From NCBI GenBank assembly GCA_021817455.1, contig JAKAUW010000085.1, positions 1 to 53,201 of the forward strand: 53,201 nt of DNA, read 5' to 3'. Positions 34,026 to 43,354 of the stretch are shown one piece after another. The notes below the pieces were generated by a model. The model saw only the letters and a program-made list of their open reading frames with translations, searched no databases and was not told where the DNA came from. The stretch's first letter is position 1, and each line of letters opens with the position of its first letter. This DNA is from Thermoplasmata archaeon. Its GTDB lineage: Archaea; Thermoplasmatota; Thermoplasmata; Thermoplasmatales; Thermoplasmataceae. A program made the translations under genes and the position numbers.

Positions 34026-34697
34026 TTATTCACCTTTTAATTCCTTAAGATAACTCTGTATCCTGTCTGTCAACCCAGTTGTATGGGCTTCCATCTCCAC
34101 CATCTTGACTGCCTTGATGGCAATCATTACATTCTCCGGGGTGCCGTCGATCCATATGAGCCCGTTCTGGCCCACAACGATCCTGGTTTCTGTAGCGTCC
34201 TTGATCATGTTGACCATAGAACCGCCTTTGCCAATGATTCTCGGGACTTTGGGCGCCGGGACGGATGTGATGTGCCCTCCCTCTAGCTTCCTCAGCCCTA
34301 CATCCTTCAAAGTGATCCAGCTTTCCTTGATCTCGTTGAGTGACATCACTTTGGCGTAAACGTAATCTCCAGGCCCAAGATATTTCTTAATGTCCCCAGA
34401 CTGTGTCCTCCACGGTGTGTCATTCATGTGGAGCAATGTGCTGTAAGGAGAGTTTATGTCAACTACCCACATCGACGGCCCTACTTCAATAACCTTTCCA
34501 ATAACCTTGTCTCCCCTTCTCGGATAATATGGCCCTGTAAACGGGACTACGTCTAGGAACTGGTCGCTTACCTGTACTATGCCGAAATATGATGAGCAGA
34601 ACTGGTTTTCACCGCACTTGTATGTTCCGTTCCTGGGTTTGCCCTGGCTAGTGTCCAGGAGGTCTCCCGGCATAACTATCTGTTTTGTTTCTGCCAT
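34026..34697 (-). CDS. rrp4: Archaeal exosome RNA-binding cap subunit Rrp4
   Basis: Caps the Rrp41/Rrp42 ring and feeds poly(A)-rich RNA into it. In 223 residues one sees an N-terminal domain with VMPGDLLD, a central S1 domain (about 60-135, [20 protein letters not shown]), and a KH domain with [15 protein letters not shown] (about 152-166). The gene ends two bases before rrp41 begins. Preceded by a 283-nt spacer after SBDS, so it may be the first gene of its own transcript. Confidence 0.95.
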   Translation of the reverse strand: MAETKQIVMPGDLLDTSQGKPRNGTYKCGENQFCSSYFGIVQVSDQFLDVVPFTGPYYPRRGDKVIGKVIEVGPSMWVVDINSPYSTLLHMNDTPWRTQSGDIKKYLGPGDYVYAKVMSLNEIKESWITLKDVGLRKLEGGHITSVPAPKVPRIIGKGGSMVNMIKDATETRIVVGQNGLIWIDGTPENVMIAIKAVKMVEMEAHTTGLTDRIQSYLKELKGE

Positions 34698-34980
34698 TTC
34701 TTCACCTTTGAAATCTCAAGCATCAATTCCCCTGTCGCTATTTGAACAGTGTTTCAATGTTCGGAGTTATACAAGATTTCTCCGGTAACCACTTCCCTCT
34801 TGCTGTTTGAGGAATCTGGCTTGATATACTTTCTCTTCTCGCCATTCCATATTTAAGCAATATTTAGTCTTTCCGTATACCCTGAAGTGCCTTGGCAGAG
34901 ATAAGGGAACATACAATATGAATGGCATTTTCCAAAAGAGAGGGGAGAAATAAAAATCTAGATGGAAAACTGTGGAGCTG
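34698..34980. promoter_or_regulatory. Spacer inside the superoperon, probable internal promoter
   Basis: On the minus strand a T-tract (complement of 34948-34957) follows the SBDS stop and could terminate its mRNA. A TATA-like CTAAATATTGCTTAAATATGG lies near 34850-34870, and an inverted repeat GAACATTGAAACACTGTTC near 34749-34767. No gene is convincing here; a 27-codon frame is too short. The layout suggests separate transcription of the exosome genes. Confidence 0.4.
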
Positions 34981-35682
34981 TTACTTTCCTTTCACCACTT
35001 TAATTTCAATATTGTCCTGGCCTCTCCTGCTCAAAGCGCCCATTATGTCGCTGGCCATGCCAGCAGGAACCTCCAGGAGACCTATCCATGAACCGTCCTT
35101 GGACCATTCTTCCTTCATGAGGTATCCCTCCCTTACAATTTCGCCATAGACTTTCCCGTATGCATCTCCTGTCAGTCTCACGGCAAGTTTTGTTTTCTCC
35201 ATCCTGATTGGAAGGAGCGGCTTGATTGCCTTGAGAACAATCTGGACCTGCTCGCTGACGCTCTTGAATGGGTCTATGTGCACTTTTGCCTCATCGATTG
35301 CCTGTGAAATCCTTGCAGGCGGGTGCGGAGTATTGGTCTGGGGATTGATTGATTCCCTTGCAATTGTGTCGATAACCTGCTTCCTCTTCCGTTCTGTCAT
35401 CTGGTGGCGCTGATCTGTGGTAAGCTGAATCTGGCCCTTTCTAACAATTTCAACAATGATTTCAGAGATGTCCGTGGTCTTGAATACTTCCTTGAGAGAG
35501 TCTTCCCCTGCCTTCTCCCCTTTCCTGGCGTCCTTATAAATTTCGTCAAGGGCCACATCGTTTACCAGATCAACAGTTCCCTTTTCCTTTATGCGGTCTG
35601 CCGCTTCCGGATCAAGGAAAATCTCAAACTTGTGTCCATGGGATTCCAGCCTGGCAACTATGGCGTCTTCAACTCGGACCAT
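34981..35682 (-). CDS. Ribosome maturation protein SDO1 (SBDS)
   Basis: Helps remove eIF6 from the new large ribosomal subunit. The 233-residue protein has the three family domains: FYSH-like N-terminal domain (1-90, with VRVEDAIVARLESHGHKFEIFLDP), central helical domain with MTERKRKQVIDTIARESINP (about 113-132), and a C-terminal ferredoxin-like domain. In archaea it lies with the exosome and proteasome genes, as here. It starts 57 nt after the proteasome alpha gene. Confidence 0.95.
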   Translation of the reverse strand: MVRVEDAIVARLESHGHKFEIFLDPEAADRIKEKGTVDLVNDVALDEIYKDARKGEKAGEDSLKEVFKTTDISEIIVEIVRKGQIQLTTDQRHQMTERKRKQVIDTIARESINPQTNTPHPPARISQAIDEAKVHIDPFKSVSEQVQIVLKAIKPLLPIRMEKTKLAVRLTGDAYGKVYGEIVREGYLMKEEWSKDGSWIGLLEVPAGMASDIMGALSRRGQDNIEIKVVKGK

Positions 35683-35739
35683 ATAACGGAAATAAACACT
35701 ATTGATAAAAAAATATTGGATTCGCTGATTCAGCGAAAT

Positions 35740-36444
35740 TTACTGCATCAGCTTTTCGGTTTCTTCTTTTGTAAGAACTTTGAATTTGTTTCCCTCGACT
35801 ATTGAAGCAACTTCTGGTACCTTGAATTCTGAGGGGTCTTCATAGGCGTGTTTCAACGCCTTGATTCCAAGTGCAATTGCATCTTTTTCTGACAGGTCTT
35901 CCTTATATTCTTTCTCAAGGGTCTCAAGAACCTGGTTCCTGAATTCCCCGATCACAACTGCCTTGTATTCATTAATGGTTCCAGCGGGATCGCAATCAAA
36001 GAGCCTGGGACCGATGCTGTCGAACCCTGCGATTATCATGGCAACACCATAAGGCCTGACACCGCCATACTGGGTATACTGCTGCATCTGGTCTGCGACC
36101 TTCTTGACAAGATTCTCTATGTTCACAAGTGACCCATAGGTAATCTTTTCCTGCTGAACAGAAATTCTCGCCAGATCGATTAGAATTCTGGCATCGGCCA
36201 CAAGGCCAGATGTCACCGTAGCAACGTAGTCGTCGATAAGCTGGATCTTTTCCATTGAGTTCTGCTCTACCAACCTGCTTCTTACTTTCTTGTCAGAAAT
36301 GAGTACAACGCCATTTTTGAATCGTATGCCGAGGGCTGTTGATCCTTTCTTTATAGCCTCTCTTGCATATTCAACCTGAAAGAGCCTTCCGTCTGGAGAA
36401 AAAACGGTTATAGCCCTATCGTAAGCCATTTGGCCCTGCTGCAT
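35740..36444 (-). CDS. psmA: Proteasome subunit alpha
   Basis: Forms the outer rings and gate of the 20S proteasome, which degrades unfolded proteins. The 234 residues begin with [20 protein letters not shown], the alpha-type N-terminal gate and YDR motif, followed by [19 protein letters not shown]; there is no catalytic N-terminal Thr. The C-terminal end is acidic ([13 protein letters not shown]). No beta subunit is in the window. First gene of the superoperon, with a promoter in the 160-nt gap before the MFS transporter (minus strand). Confidence 0.97.
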   Translation of the reverse strand: MQQGQMAYDRAITVFSPDGRLFQVEYAREAIKKGSTALGIRFKNGVVLISDKKVRSRLVEQNSMEKIQLIDDYVATVTSGLVADARILIDLARISVQQEKITYGSLVNIENLVKKVADQMQQYTQYGGVRPYGVAMIIAGFDSIGPRLFDCDPAGTINEYKAVVIGEFRNQVLETLEKEYKEDLSEKDAIALGIKALKHAYEDPSEFKVPEVASIVEGNKFKVLTKEETEKLMQ

Positions 36445-36604
36445 CTAATTCACCTTGGCTTCCATAAGCTACACCAATTATAAAGGTTTTCTCAATTTTA
36501 AATTCGGGAGATATTTCGTTGGAGTGGCATTTAGAGCCATCAGCACTTAAGGATTTCCAAGACTTAATATCATCTTCCGAGAGTATTCCCGTTAAAAATC
36601 ATTT

Positions 36605-37876
36605 TCAGGAGATGGTATTTGGCACCTTCCCGGTCTCTTCAACCATTAGATTGTAATAATCCCTGAAGAACAGTGGTATGAACGAGACTGCTCCCAGAAT
36701 TACGCTGATAAGAACAAATGCCCCTCGCATTGTAAGCAATTGGATAAGGGCACCTCCTATTGCACCTGATACAAATGTTATGCTGATTCCAAAAGTGTTG
36801 AATGCGCCTGATATCCTTCCCATCATTTCCTGGCCTACAATCCTCATCACAGCGGTGTTCACAACCACATTTACAATGCCCACGAGAATACCTATGACCA
36901 GTATGGCAGCATAGTCTGGATAAATGGAATTGAGGTTTCCTATGGCAAAGATAAGCAGCGCAATTGGGAAGATGGTTCCAATGGAATAATGCCCAACCTT
37001 TCCCTTGGCTTTAGCTCCAAGTATAGAACCGGCAATTATCCCTATGGTGACACTGAGCGCCATGGAAGTGTAATATATTGCAGATAGCCTGAAATGCACT
37101 TCTACTAGATAAACGACAAAGATACCTACGGTTCCAATTGTGAGGTTGGTGGCCATAATAATAATGACCATAGCCCTCATTCTTGAGTCTCCGAAAATAA
37201 ACTTCATGCCTTCACTTACAGACGTTTTAATATCCTTTTCCCGCGCAGTATTTTGAGTTTTTTCACCTTTTATGAGAAATAAGGGTGCCATGGAGACAGC
37301 GAATATAAGTGAAAAACTGTAAATTGCGAACTGCAGGCCCATGAGTATGAGCAAACCGGATATGGCATAGCCAGCACCCTCGGCAACTGCGGTTATGCTC
37401 TGCAACAACGACACTCCTGACTGGTATTGCGACTCTTCCATGAACTGCTTCGTCCAGCTTGACCTGATTGAATTCAGCACATCGGTTGACATTCCTATGA
37501 CAAAGGCAACAAAATAGATTGAAAGAACTTCCAGAATAAGGCTGCTGTATGAGATGGCGACAAACAGGGCGAGAATTGAAAGAGCCCTGAGAGTCGATAT
37601 TACAATTGCAAGGGCCCGCTTGCTGACTAACCTGTCTACAATGGCGCCAAAAACAAAACTCAACATCAGGGGAAGCGCGGACATGCCATCCGCTAAGCCG
37701 GCAAGAACAGGAGACTTGGTCAATAAGAGCGCGATCCAGAGTATGGCAAGCTGGAACCCAGAAGTTCCTGCCCTTGAAATAGCGCTGTTGTAAACGATGA
37801 GCCTGTAATTTCTTGAGAAAGGGCTCTTAACGACTTTAGGTTTTTCTACATCGGCCGCCAGTTCATTGACCCCCAA
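36605..37876 (-). CDS. MFS transporter (drug/siderophore exporter type)
   Basis: A 423-residue protein with about twelve hydrophobic segments. The FVFGAIVDRLVSKR stretch between helices 2 and 3 is a variant motif A; the SIRSSWTKQFM region matches MFS_3-type exporters (enterobactin or macrolide efflux). The start is TTG 37876, since no ATG or GTG exists in the right place. A divergent winged-helix regulator gene begins 215 nt away and likely controls this exporter. No gene for a substrate pathway adjoins. Confidence 0.85.
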   Translation of the reverse strand: MGVNELAADVEKPKVVKSPFSRNYRLIVYNSAISRAGTSGFQLAILWIALLLTKSPVLAGLADGMSALPLMLSFVFGAIVDRLVSKRALAIVISTLRALSILALFVAISYSSLILEVLSIYFVAFVIGMSTDVLNSIRSSWTKQFMEESQYQSGVSLLQSITAVAEGAGYAISGLLILMGLQFAIYSFSLIFAVSMAPLFLIKGEKTQNTAREKDIKTSVSEGMKFIFGDSRMRAMVIIIMATNLTIGTVGIFVVYLVEVHFRLSAIYYTSMALSVTIGIIAGSILGAKAKGKVGHYSIGTIFPIALLIFAIGNLNSIYPDYAAILVIGILVGIVNVVVNTAVMRIVGQEMMGRISGAFNTFGISITFVSGAIGGALIQLLTMRGAFVLISVILGAVSFIPLFFRDYYNLMVEETGKVPNTIS

Positions 37877-38091
37877 TTGATGTGCTGTTGTTAAAAAGGG
37901 AATTTGATAAATCAGACCTTTTCTGCGCCTGGATATCCTTCCCTTTCAGTGTCCTGGCATCTGAACCTGAATTCCATGGATTGGAATTCAGAAAGCAAAG
38001 CCTTAATCCTATGATTAACGCATAAGTAATATTCATTCGTATAAATTTCATTGATACGTAAAAACTAAATTACTATATTAACTTCACTGTC

Positions 38092-38700
38092 ATGGAACAG
38101 GACAATAAGTTTGAGGCTCTGGCCAATTCTTACCGCAATCCCACAAAATTCAGCATTATAGTCCTCCTGGCTGAACAAGGAAAAATGACTGTTACCCAGA
38201 TGTCCCAATATATCAGTGTAAGCCGATCAAACTTGTACCATTTTGTTTCACAACTTCTTGAGGATGGCATACTCAATGAACCGGAAGTAATCCCAAAAAA
38301 GAACTACGTGGAGAAATTCTACTCGCTTAACGAAGAACTATTCAAGGCTACTGATTATGAGCAGTGGGGAGAAGTCCTCAAAAGCAAGTCCCATGATGAA
38401 ATAAGGAGCCTGCTAAGTTCTGTTCTGCTGGGCTATTCTATGATGCTGAATATGGCTGCAAACAGGTTTGCCCATTCCAGTGATGATGAAGCCGCTAAAC
38501 TGAAGGATTGGCTTACAAAAGAAATGCCGTGGTGCACAACATATTCCCTCCTCAGCAGAAAAGGCACTGAATCCGTTGCACCTGCAGTAAAAGCACTGGA
38601 TCATTCCCTATCGACAATCCCGGTAGACACTGAAGACAGACAGCATTTCAGCAGGCTCCTCATTGTATTCCTTCCATTCCTTGGGGAGCGGGTGAATTGA
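38092..38700 (+). CDS. Winged-helix transcription regulator (ArsR/TrmB-like)
   Basis: A 202-residue DNA-binding protein. The N-terminal 80 residues form a winged helix: NPTKFSIIVLLAEQGKMTV, QMSQYISVSRSNLYHFVSQL (recognition helix) and the wing EVIPKKNYVEKFYSL. The rest is helical and may bind a ligand or dimerise. The TATA-like aattactatatta at about 38068-38080 lies about 20 nt before ATG 38092. It is divergent from the MFS exporter, a layout common for a repressor of an efflux pump and its own gene. Confidence 0.8.
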   Translation: MEQDNKFEALANSYRNPTKFSIIVLLAEQGKMTVTQMSQYISVSRSNLYHFVSQLLEDGILNEPEVIPKKNYVEKFYSLNEELFKATDYEQWGEVLKSKSHDEIRSLLSSVLLGYSMMLNMAANRFAHSSDDEAAKLKDWLTKEMPWCTTYSLLSRKGTESVAPAVKALDHSLSTIPVDTEDRQHFSRLLIVFLPFLGERVN

Positions 38701-38715
38701 ATCCAGTACCCAGTT

Positions 38716-39603
38716 TTGGATACTTGTCAAAAGGGGTGGACTGATTTGCCATTGAAAGACGCAGGGCATGAATACATAATTTTTGACAACCACATGCACT
38801 TGAACCCAAAAGGGAGATTTCTTGAAGCGGTGGACATGTTCCTTAAGGCAGGGGGAGACACATTCAATCTAGTTAACCTGCCGGACAACAGCCTCGGAAC
38901 AGAACATTATTATGAGACCCTGTACGAAAGGACTGTTTCTATGTCCAGGATAATAAGAGAGGAGAAGGAGTTTGACCTTCCTGTAACCCTTGGTCCCTAC
39001 CCGCTAGACTACTTCAGGTTTGAGGAAAGTGGCAAAGATCCCGTTGAGGAGATGAAGAGAGCGATCGAGCTTGCCTGCAGATACATTTCAGAAGGCGAAG
39101 CCAATGCAATTGGAGAAGTAGGAAGGCCGCATTTTCCTGTTCCGGAGAAGGTATTGGCTGACAGCAATTCAATAACCCTATACGCCATGGAGAAGGCCGC
39201 CGACCTCCATTGCCCTGTGGTCCTCCATACAGACGACCTCGATGAGAACGGATACAGGCTCCTGGAAAGGTTGGCTGACCAGGCAGGGCTGGATCGAGGA
39301 ATGGTCGTAAAACACCACGCTATGCCCCAGGATCTATCCATCGAAACACAAATTCGCAGATCAATCCTTGCCTCAAAGTCAAATGCCCGAATTGCCAGTC
39401 TCTCGGGAAAACCTTTTCTGTTGGAGACAGACTATGTGGACGACCCAGCACTTGGATGGAAAGTCATTCCTCCGGATTCAGTCCCCAGGAGGGCCATAAT
39501 GCTGAAATCTGAACTTGAGAACTGGCAGGCAGTTTTCAGCCAGGCTTTCAGGGTGATTCCCATAGAGCTTTTTGGAGAGGAGAAGTTTCAGGCATTCCTG
39601 TAG
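38716..39603 (+). CDS. TatD-related metal-dependent hydrolase
   Basis: A 295-residue TIM-barrel hydrolase. Metal ligands visible in order are the N-terminal H-x-H of IFDNHMHLNP (about 25-34), a Glu in AIGEVGRPHF, a His in VVLHTDDL and an Asp near the C-terminal barrel end (ETDYVDD). Related proteins include TatD DNases, but this archaeal branch has no assigned substrate. There is no ATG start: TTG 38716 is the longest, and TTG 38746 is preferred because GGGGTGG lies 6-12 nt upstream. It follows the regulator gene by 15 nt. Confidence 0.8.
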   Translation: MDTCQKGWTDLPLKDAGHEYIIFDNHMHLNPKGRFLEAVDMFLKAGGDTFNLVNLPDNSLGTEHYYETLYERTVSMSRIIREEKEFDLPVTLGPYPLDYFRFEESGKDPVEEMKRAIELACRYISEGEANAIGEVGRPHFPVPEKVLADSNSITLYAMEKAADLHCPVVLHTDDLDENGYRLLERLADQAGLDRGMVVKHHAMPQDLSIETQIRRSILASKSNARIASLSGKPFLLETDYVDDPALGWKVIPPDSVPRRAIMLKSELENWQAVFSQAFRVIPIELFGEEKFQAFL

Positions 39604-39651
39604 GATGCAATGGAGCAATAATAAAAAATACACAGAAGCTATTTAAAAGCA

Positions 39652-40335
39652 ATGACCCTTGATCCTACCCAGATAGACAAAGTAGCCAACGATCTCAGGT
39701 CTTTCTTCAGGGCAGAGTTCAGGTCAAAAAAGATCAAGAAGCTTGATCCCGCATTCTACAAGAACCTAACAAGTGCACTTAATTCATTGAACGAGGAAGC
39801 AGAGAAGAGCCTCAAAGCACAGGACATAACCTCATACATGGACCTAAAGAAAAAGGTCAGCGATCTTGAGAAGGACTTTAAGGCCCTTTTTCAGAGAAGG
39901 TTCGAAAAAATTGCAACCCTGTCCATTTATCCCCTGGACAGTGAGTTGATGAATTCCCTTACGCCAGAGGAGAAAGAATTCATAGTTCAGCTGCACAACA
40001 TGATGCAGGACCAGCAGAATCTCCTCATAAACAAACTTGCTGCACCACAGGAGGCTAAAGGGGAAGTTGTGGTTCAACCCGGGAAACCACTGGCTGCTGA
40101 GAAAGAGCCAGAACCAGTGGAAGAAGAGGCAGAAGAGACTTTGGATGAATCTCCTGGGCAAAAAGAGCCTGAATATGTCCTTGTTCGCATTTTCGGGGAC
40201 CAACCTCCCATTGCGCAGCCAGACAGGGATTACTACCTTCATGACAATGACTTAGTATATCTGCCGGAACCTTTTGCAGATATTCTCATCAATAGAAAGG
40301 CTGCACAGCTTGTTAGCCTTCCGGATATTTCTTAG
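39652..40335 (+). CDS. GINS51-type replication protein (Gins15/Gins51)
   Basis: Subunit of the GINS complex, which joins MCM helicase and the primase/Cdc45-like proteins at the fork. The 227 residues have an N-terminal A domain that is helical (DPTQIDKVANDLRSFFRAEF ... LMNSLTPEEKEFIVQL), a Glu/Pro-rich linker (about 135-175) and a C-terminal B domain VLVRIFGDQPP ... YLHDNDLVYLPEPFADILI. Placing the B domain last defines the Gins51 type. Thermoplasma is known to use a homotetramer of this subunit alone, and only this type is seen here. Upstream aaaaatac/ctatttaaaagc gives a TATA-like element. Confidence 0.85.
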   Translation: MTLDPTQIDKVANDLRSFFRAEFRSKKIKKLDPAFYKNLTSALNSLNEEAEKSLKAQDITSYMDLKKKVSDLEKDFKALFQRRFEKIATLSIYPLDSELMNSLTPEEKEFIVQLHNMMQDQQNLLINKLAAPQEAKGEVVVQPGKPLAAEKEPEPVEEEAEETLDESPGQKEPEYVLVRIFGDQPPIAQPDRDYYLHDNDLVYLPEPFADILINRKAAQLVSLPDIS

Positions 40336-40372
40336 AGGAAAATTTAAGGCTAATCTGCAATGTTTCCCCTGT

Positions 40373-40684
40373 GGAAAAGCCCGAGGGCAACTTACGCTCG
40401 TTAGAGTGAGGAAAGTCCCCTCTCCCCGGTGGGGTCCAATCTGCCCAAGCAGGTACCCTGGGAGGGGTGGTTCAGGGAAAAGAAAAATAACGGCCCCCTG
40501 CGCAGGATGATTCCGGCGGATGACGTTTCAGGGATGTCGATGGAAACTCTTCCTGGACGGAGAAAGTCTAAACAGGCCCTGTGATGCCACCGAGAGGGCC
40601 GGGTAAGACGCAGCACATAGTGCAGAAGTCGAATGTTGCCAACCCGAAAGGGCGAACAGAAAGGGGCTTACTCCGGGCATTTCC
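40373..40684 (+). ncRNA. rnpB: RNase P RNA
   Basis: Catalytic RNA that trims tRNA 5' ends. The ends pair as P1: GGAAA-A-GCCCG at 40373-40383 with CGGGC-A-TTTCC at 40674-40684. Conserved regions are present: GAGGAAAGTCC (CR-I, near 40408-40419) and ACAGAAAGGGGCTTACT (CR-V region, near 40656-40672), plus a central GGAGAAAGTCTAAACAGG block. Length of about 312 nt fits archaeal type A. It is flanked by gins51 and a small zinc-finger-like gene on the same strand. Confidence 0.95.
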
Positions 40685-40747
40685 ACCATTTAAAACAAGC
40701 GATATGGATAAATACGCCCTTATGCTCTAAATCCATCGGTGAAGAAC

Positions 40748-40939
40748 ATGTCAGAAAAGAACTGCGAAGTGCCTGGATGCACAAACGAAAGCTTCAAGAC
40801 CGTACCGGGAGACCTTGCCAAGAAAGTTTTCACATTGGATGAAAAGTTGACAAAAGTCCACCTCTGCAAGGAGCATTACAAAGAATACAAGAAAGGGACC
40901 AAGAAAGAACGGGCCATGAACAGGATGGACTGGGATTAG
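40748..40939 (+). CDS. Small Cys/His zinc-finger-like protein
   Basis: A 63-residue basic protein starting at ATG 40748 (GTG 40739 is three codons upstream). It has CEVPGC near the start and VHLCKEHYKEY in the second half, so C-x4-C and C-x2-H pairs could bind one zinc ion; the tail is rich in Lys (KEYKKGTKKERAMNRMDWD). No named family recognised. It lies 63 nt after the RNase P RNA and five bases before a glycosyltransferase gene. A role in RNA binding is only a guess from charge and position. Confidence 0.7.
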   Translation: MSEKNCEVPGCTNESFKTVPGDLAKKVFTLDEKLTKVHLCKEHYKEYKKGTKKERAMNRMDWD

Positions 40940-40944
40940 TAAAT

Positions 40945-41721
40945 ATGGCTGTCCCTGGAGACGGTATATCCATTGTCATCACCGTGAGGAATGAGGCTTC
41001 AAACCTCATAGAACTCTTTTCCGGGCTTTCAGGGCAGGAGGGGCCATTTGAAGTCATCCTGGTAGATTCGGAAAGTACCGACAATACCGCCGAAATTGTA
41101 AGACAATTTCAGGATAGGCTGCACATAAACCACATTATGAAGAAATCTACACGTGGCGAAGGCAGGAACATCGGAGTAAAGCATGCCTCCTATGATCAGA
41201 TTATATTCATAGACGGTGACGTCACCGTTTCCCCAAACCTTGTTTCAGCCTACAGGAAACTTTTCAGAGAAGGGTACGAACTCATCGCAGGTGAAGTAGA
41301 ATCAACAGGGGTTGAAAAATTCCGGCTGGGCAGGGTCGAACTTATTTACAGGGATTTCGAGATCACAAGGCCCTCAGCGAATCTTGGCTACAGAAAGGAA
41401 CTTTTCCTGAAGGTTGGCGGCTTCGATCCGATTTTCATCACGGCTGAAGACATTGACCTAAATCTGAGGGCAATAAAAGCGGGAGCATTGCACGCAGTTT
41501 GCAGTGAATGCATCGTATATAACAAGACACGAAGCAATTATGGCCAGTTCTCCCGCCAGGCGTTCTGGAATGGTTATGGGCGCAGGCAACTGAAAAGAAA
41601 GAACACGGATGTCTGGGACTCCATTGTGAAAGGGCCAAAGGTTAGTTCAGGTCCTCTCTTTCCACACCTTATAAGGCTGGCATTCGGCGGATTGGGGTAC
41701 TTCTACGCTTACTTCCAATGA
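40945..41721 (+). CDS. Family 2 glycosyltransferase
   Basis: A 258-residue GT-A fold enzyme that transfers a sugar from a nucleotide or dolichol carrier. Seen are the start SIVITVRNEASNLIELF (about 9-25), VILVDSESTDNT (37-48), the metal-binding FIDGDVTVS (DxD, about 91-99) and the acceptor region ITAEDIDLNLRA with the general-base Asp (ED). There is no C-terminal membrane segment, so it is cytoplasmic or peripheral. The acceptor is unknown; glycolipid or S-layer decoration is usual for such enzymes. Confidence 0.9.
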   Translation: MAVPGDGISIVITVRNEASNLIELFSGLSGQEGPFEVILVDSESTDNTAEIVRQFQDRLHINHIMKKSTRGEGRNIGVKHASYDQIIFIDGDVTVSPNLVSAYRKLFREGYELIAGEVESTGVEKFRLGRVELIYRDFEITRPSANLGYRKELFLKVGGFDPIFITAEDIDLNLRAIKAGALHAVCSECIVYNKTRSNYGQFSRQAFWNGYGRRQLKRKNTDVWDSIVKGPKVSSGPLFPHLIRLAFGGLGYFYAYFQ

Positions 41722-41778
41722 AAGTTTCAAATGTAACCGCACCCAAAAGAATGTGAAATGTTATAATTAATACAGGCA

Positions 41779-43353
41779 ATGAGGTCTGGCATGGCTGAAG
41801 TTGACGATCTCTTCAAGGGCATCAGAAGAGCTGAGTTGCGGGTATTCTTCAGGCTCTTCCCGGTTTTCAGGCGGTACCTGAAGGACCGGGAGAGTGCCAA
41901 GAAGGATGACGAGGGCGTCTGGAGCTATGACCGGGAGAAACACGGAGAGAAGGCGCTCAATGCCTTTATTTCGCTTGGCCCGACATTTATCAAGCTTGGG
42001 CAGGTTCTTTCTGCGAGGCCCGATCTCCTGCCCAGGGAATACCTTTCATCTTTCCAGAAACTTCAGGATGAGGTCCCAGCTGCACCATTTGAGGAAGTTC
42101 TTCCCACACTTCAGAAAAACCTTGGCAATGTTGATGAAGTTTTTGAGGAGTTCAACAGGGAAGCAATATCTGGAGCTTCCCTGGGACAGGTGTATCGTGC
42201 AAAATACAAGGGAAAGGAAGTTGCTGTCAAGGTCAACCGGCCAAATATTGAGAAAGTCCTCAAGAGAGACCTGATCGTCATAAACAGGCTTCTAAAGCTT
42301 GTCAAGGGCAGGGTTGAAAACTTCCTTTACATCAGCGTATTCAACGTTATTTCTGATTTCAATTCAAGGATTTACGATGAAATTGACTACAGGAAAGAGG
42401 CTCAAAATTCTAGGAGAATTGCAAAGAACCTCAGGGGAAAGGAGGATGTCATAATACCTGAGGTAATAGATGAAGTCAGCGGAAAGGAGGTTCTGGTGCT
42501 GGAATACAGGAAAGGCATCAAGATCACAGACCTTGAATCCCTCAAGAAAACTGAAATAGACCTAAAGAGGCTTGCATTCAGGGTCGACCTTCTATTCATG
42601 AGGATGCTGCTCAGGGACGACATTTTCCATGCAGATCCACACCCGGGAAATATTTCCGTGACCCCGGAAGGTGCAATAATCCTTTATGATTTTGGCATGG
42701 TTGGGAACCTTGACAAGAGGACTAGATTCTCCCTGCTTTCCCTTTACGACGGCCTTGTAAACACGGATCCTGATGCCATAATGGACGCTCTGATCTCCAT
42801 GGGGGCGCTTTCCCCCGCCGCAAACAGGGCTGTAATGAGGCGAAGCATGGAGATGGCTATTTCCAGCTTTCAGGGAAAAAATCCCGAGGAAGCGGAAATC
42901 TCAGAACTTTTCGAAATAGCAAACAACGTGATCTTTGAGTTTCCTTTCAGGCTCCCAAGATCTCTGGTACTCTACATGAGGATGTCTTCCCTTCTGGAAG
43001 GCGTCTGCATGAGCCTGGATCCGGATTTCAAGTTCGTAAGGGTCCTCAGGCAACTTCTTTACAGTGAGGGCATGCTTGACGAACTCTACAGGCAGCAACT
43101 CAGTGAGTTTGCCAGGAAAGCTGTGGTCTCAATTGAGAAAGGGCTGGATGTACTTCCGTTGCTGAAGAAAAAACTTGAGGATGACCTCAACCGCATGCCT
43201 GAGAAAAAGGACATGAAAGTCCCTGCCTCAATATTCCTGGGTACAGTATTGCTTGGAAGTGTTATAATGCTAACCCATAGGCCACTGCTTTCACTCGTGG
43301 TAATGGCCATTGACCTTGCAGGTTTTGCCTATTTGTTGTTAAAAAAGAGTTGA
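41779..43353 (+). CDS. ABC1/AarF/UbiB family kinase-like protein
   Basis: A 524-residue atypical kinase of the UbiB family, which supports quinone or isoprenoid lipid metabolism in bacteria and eukaryotes. Marks include the KxGQ motif IKLGQVLSARPDLLP (about 73-87), an Ala-rich loop GASLGQVYRAKY, AVKVNRP with the kinase Lys, HADPHPGN and DFGMVG. Two C-terminal hydrophobic segments anchor it. ATG 41791 (MAEVDDL) sits about 27 nt after a TATA-like tataattaata, so it may be the true start of a leaderless mRNA; ATG 41779 is the longer choice. No quinone genes adjoin. Confidence 0.93.
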   Translation: MRSGMAEVDDLFKGIRRAELRVFFRLFPVFRRYLKDRESAKKDDEGVWSYDREKHGEKALNAFISLGPTFIKLGQVLSARPDLLPREYLSSFQKLQDEVPAAPFEEVLPTLQKNLGNVDEVFEEFNREAISGASLGQVYRAKYKGKEVAVKVNRPNIEKVLKRDLIVINRLLKLVKGRVENFLYISVFNVISDFNSRIYDEIDYRKEAQNSRRIAKNLRGKEDVIIPEVIDEVSGKEVLVLEYRKGIKITDLESLKKTEIDLKRLAFRVDLLFMRMLLRDDIFHADPHPGNISVTPEGAIILYDFGMVGNLDKRTRFSLLSLYDGLVNTDPDAIMDALISMGALSPAANRAVMRRSMEMAISSFQGKNPEEAEISELFEIANNVIFEFPFRLPRSLVLYMRMSSLLEGVCMSLDPDFKFVRVLRQLLYSEGMLDELYRQQLSEFARKAVVSIEKGLDVLPLLKKKLEDDLNRMPEKKDMKVPASIFLGTVLLGSVIMLTHRPLLSLVVMAIDLAGFAYLLLKKS

Positions 43354-43354
43354 T

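Noticed and set aside
34781-34864. 27-codon minus-strand frame in the SBDS-Rrp4 gap
   Set aside because: Too short, no ribosome-binding site and no motif; it lies in a likely promoter region.
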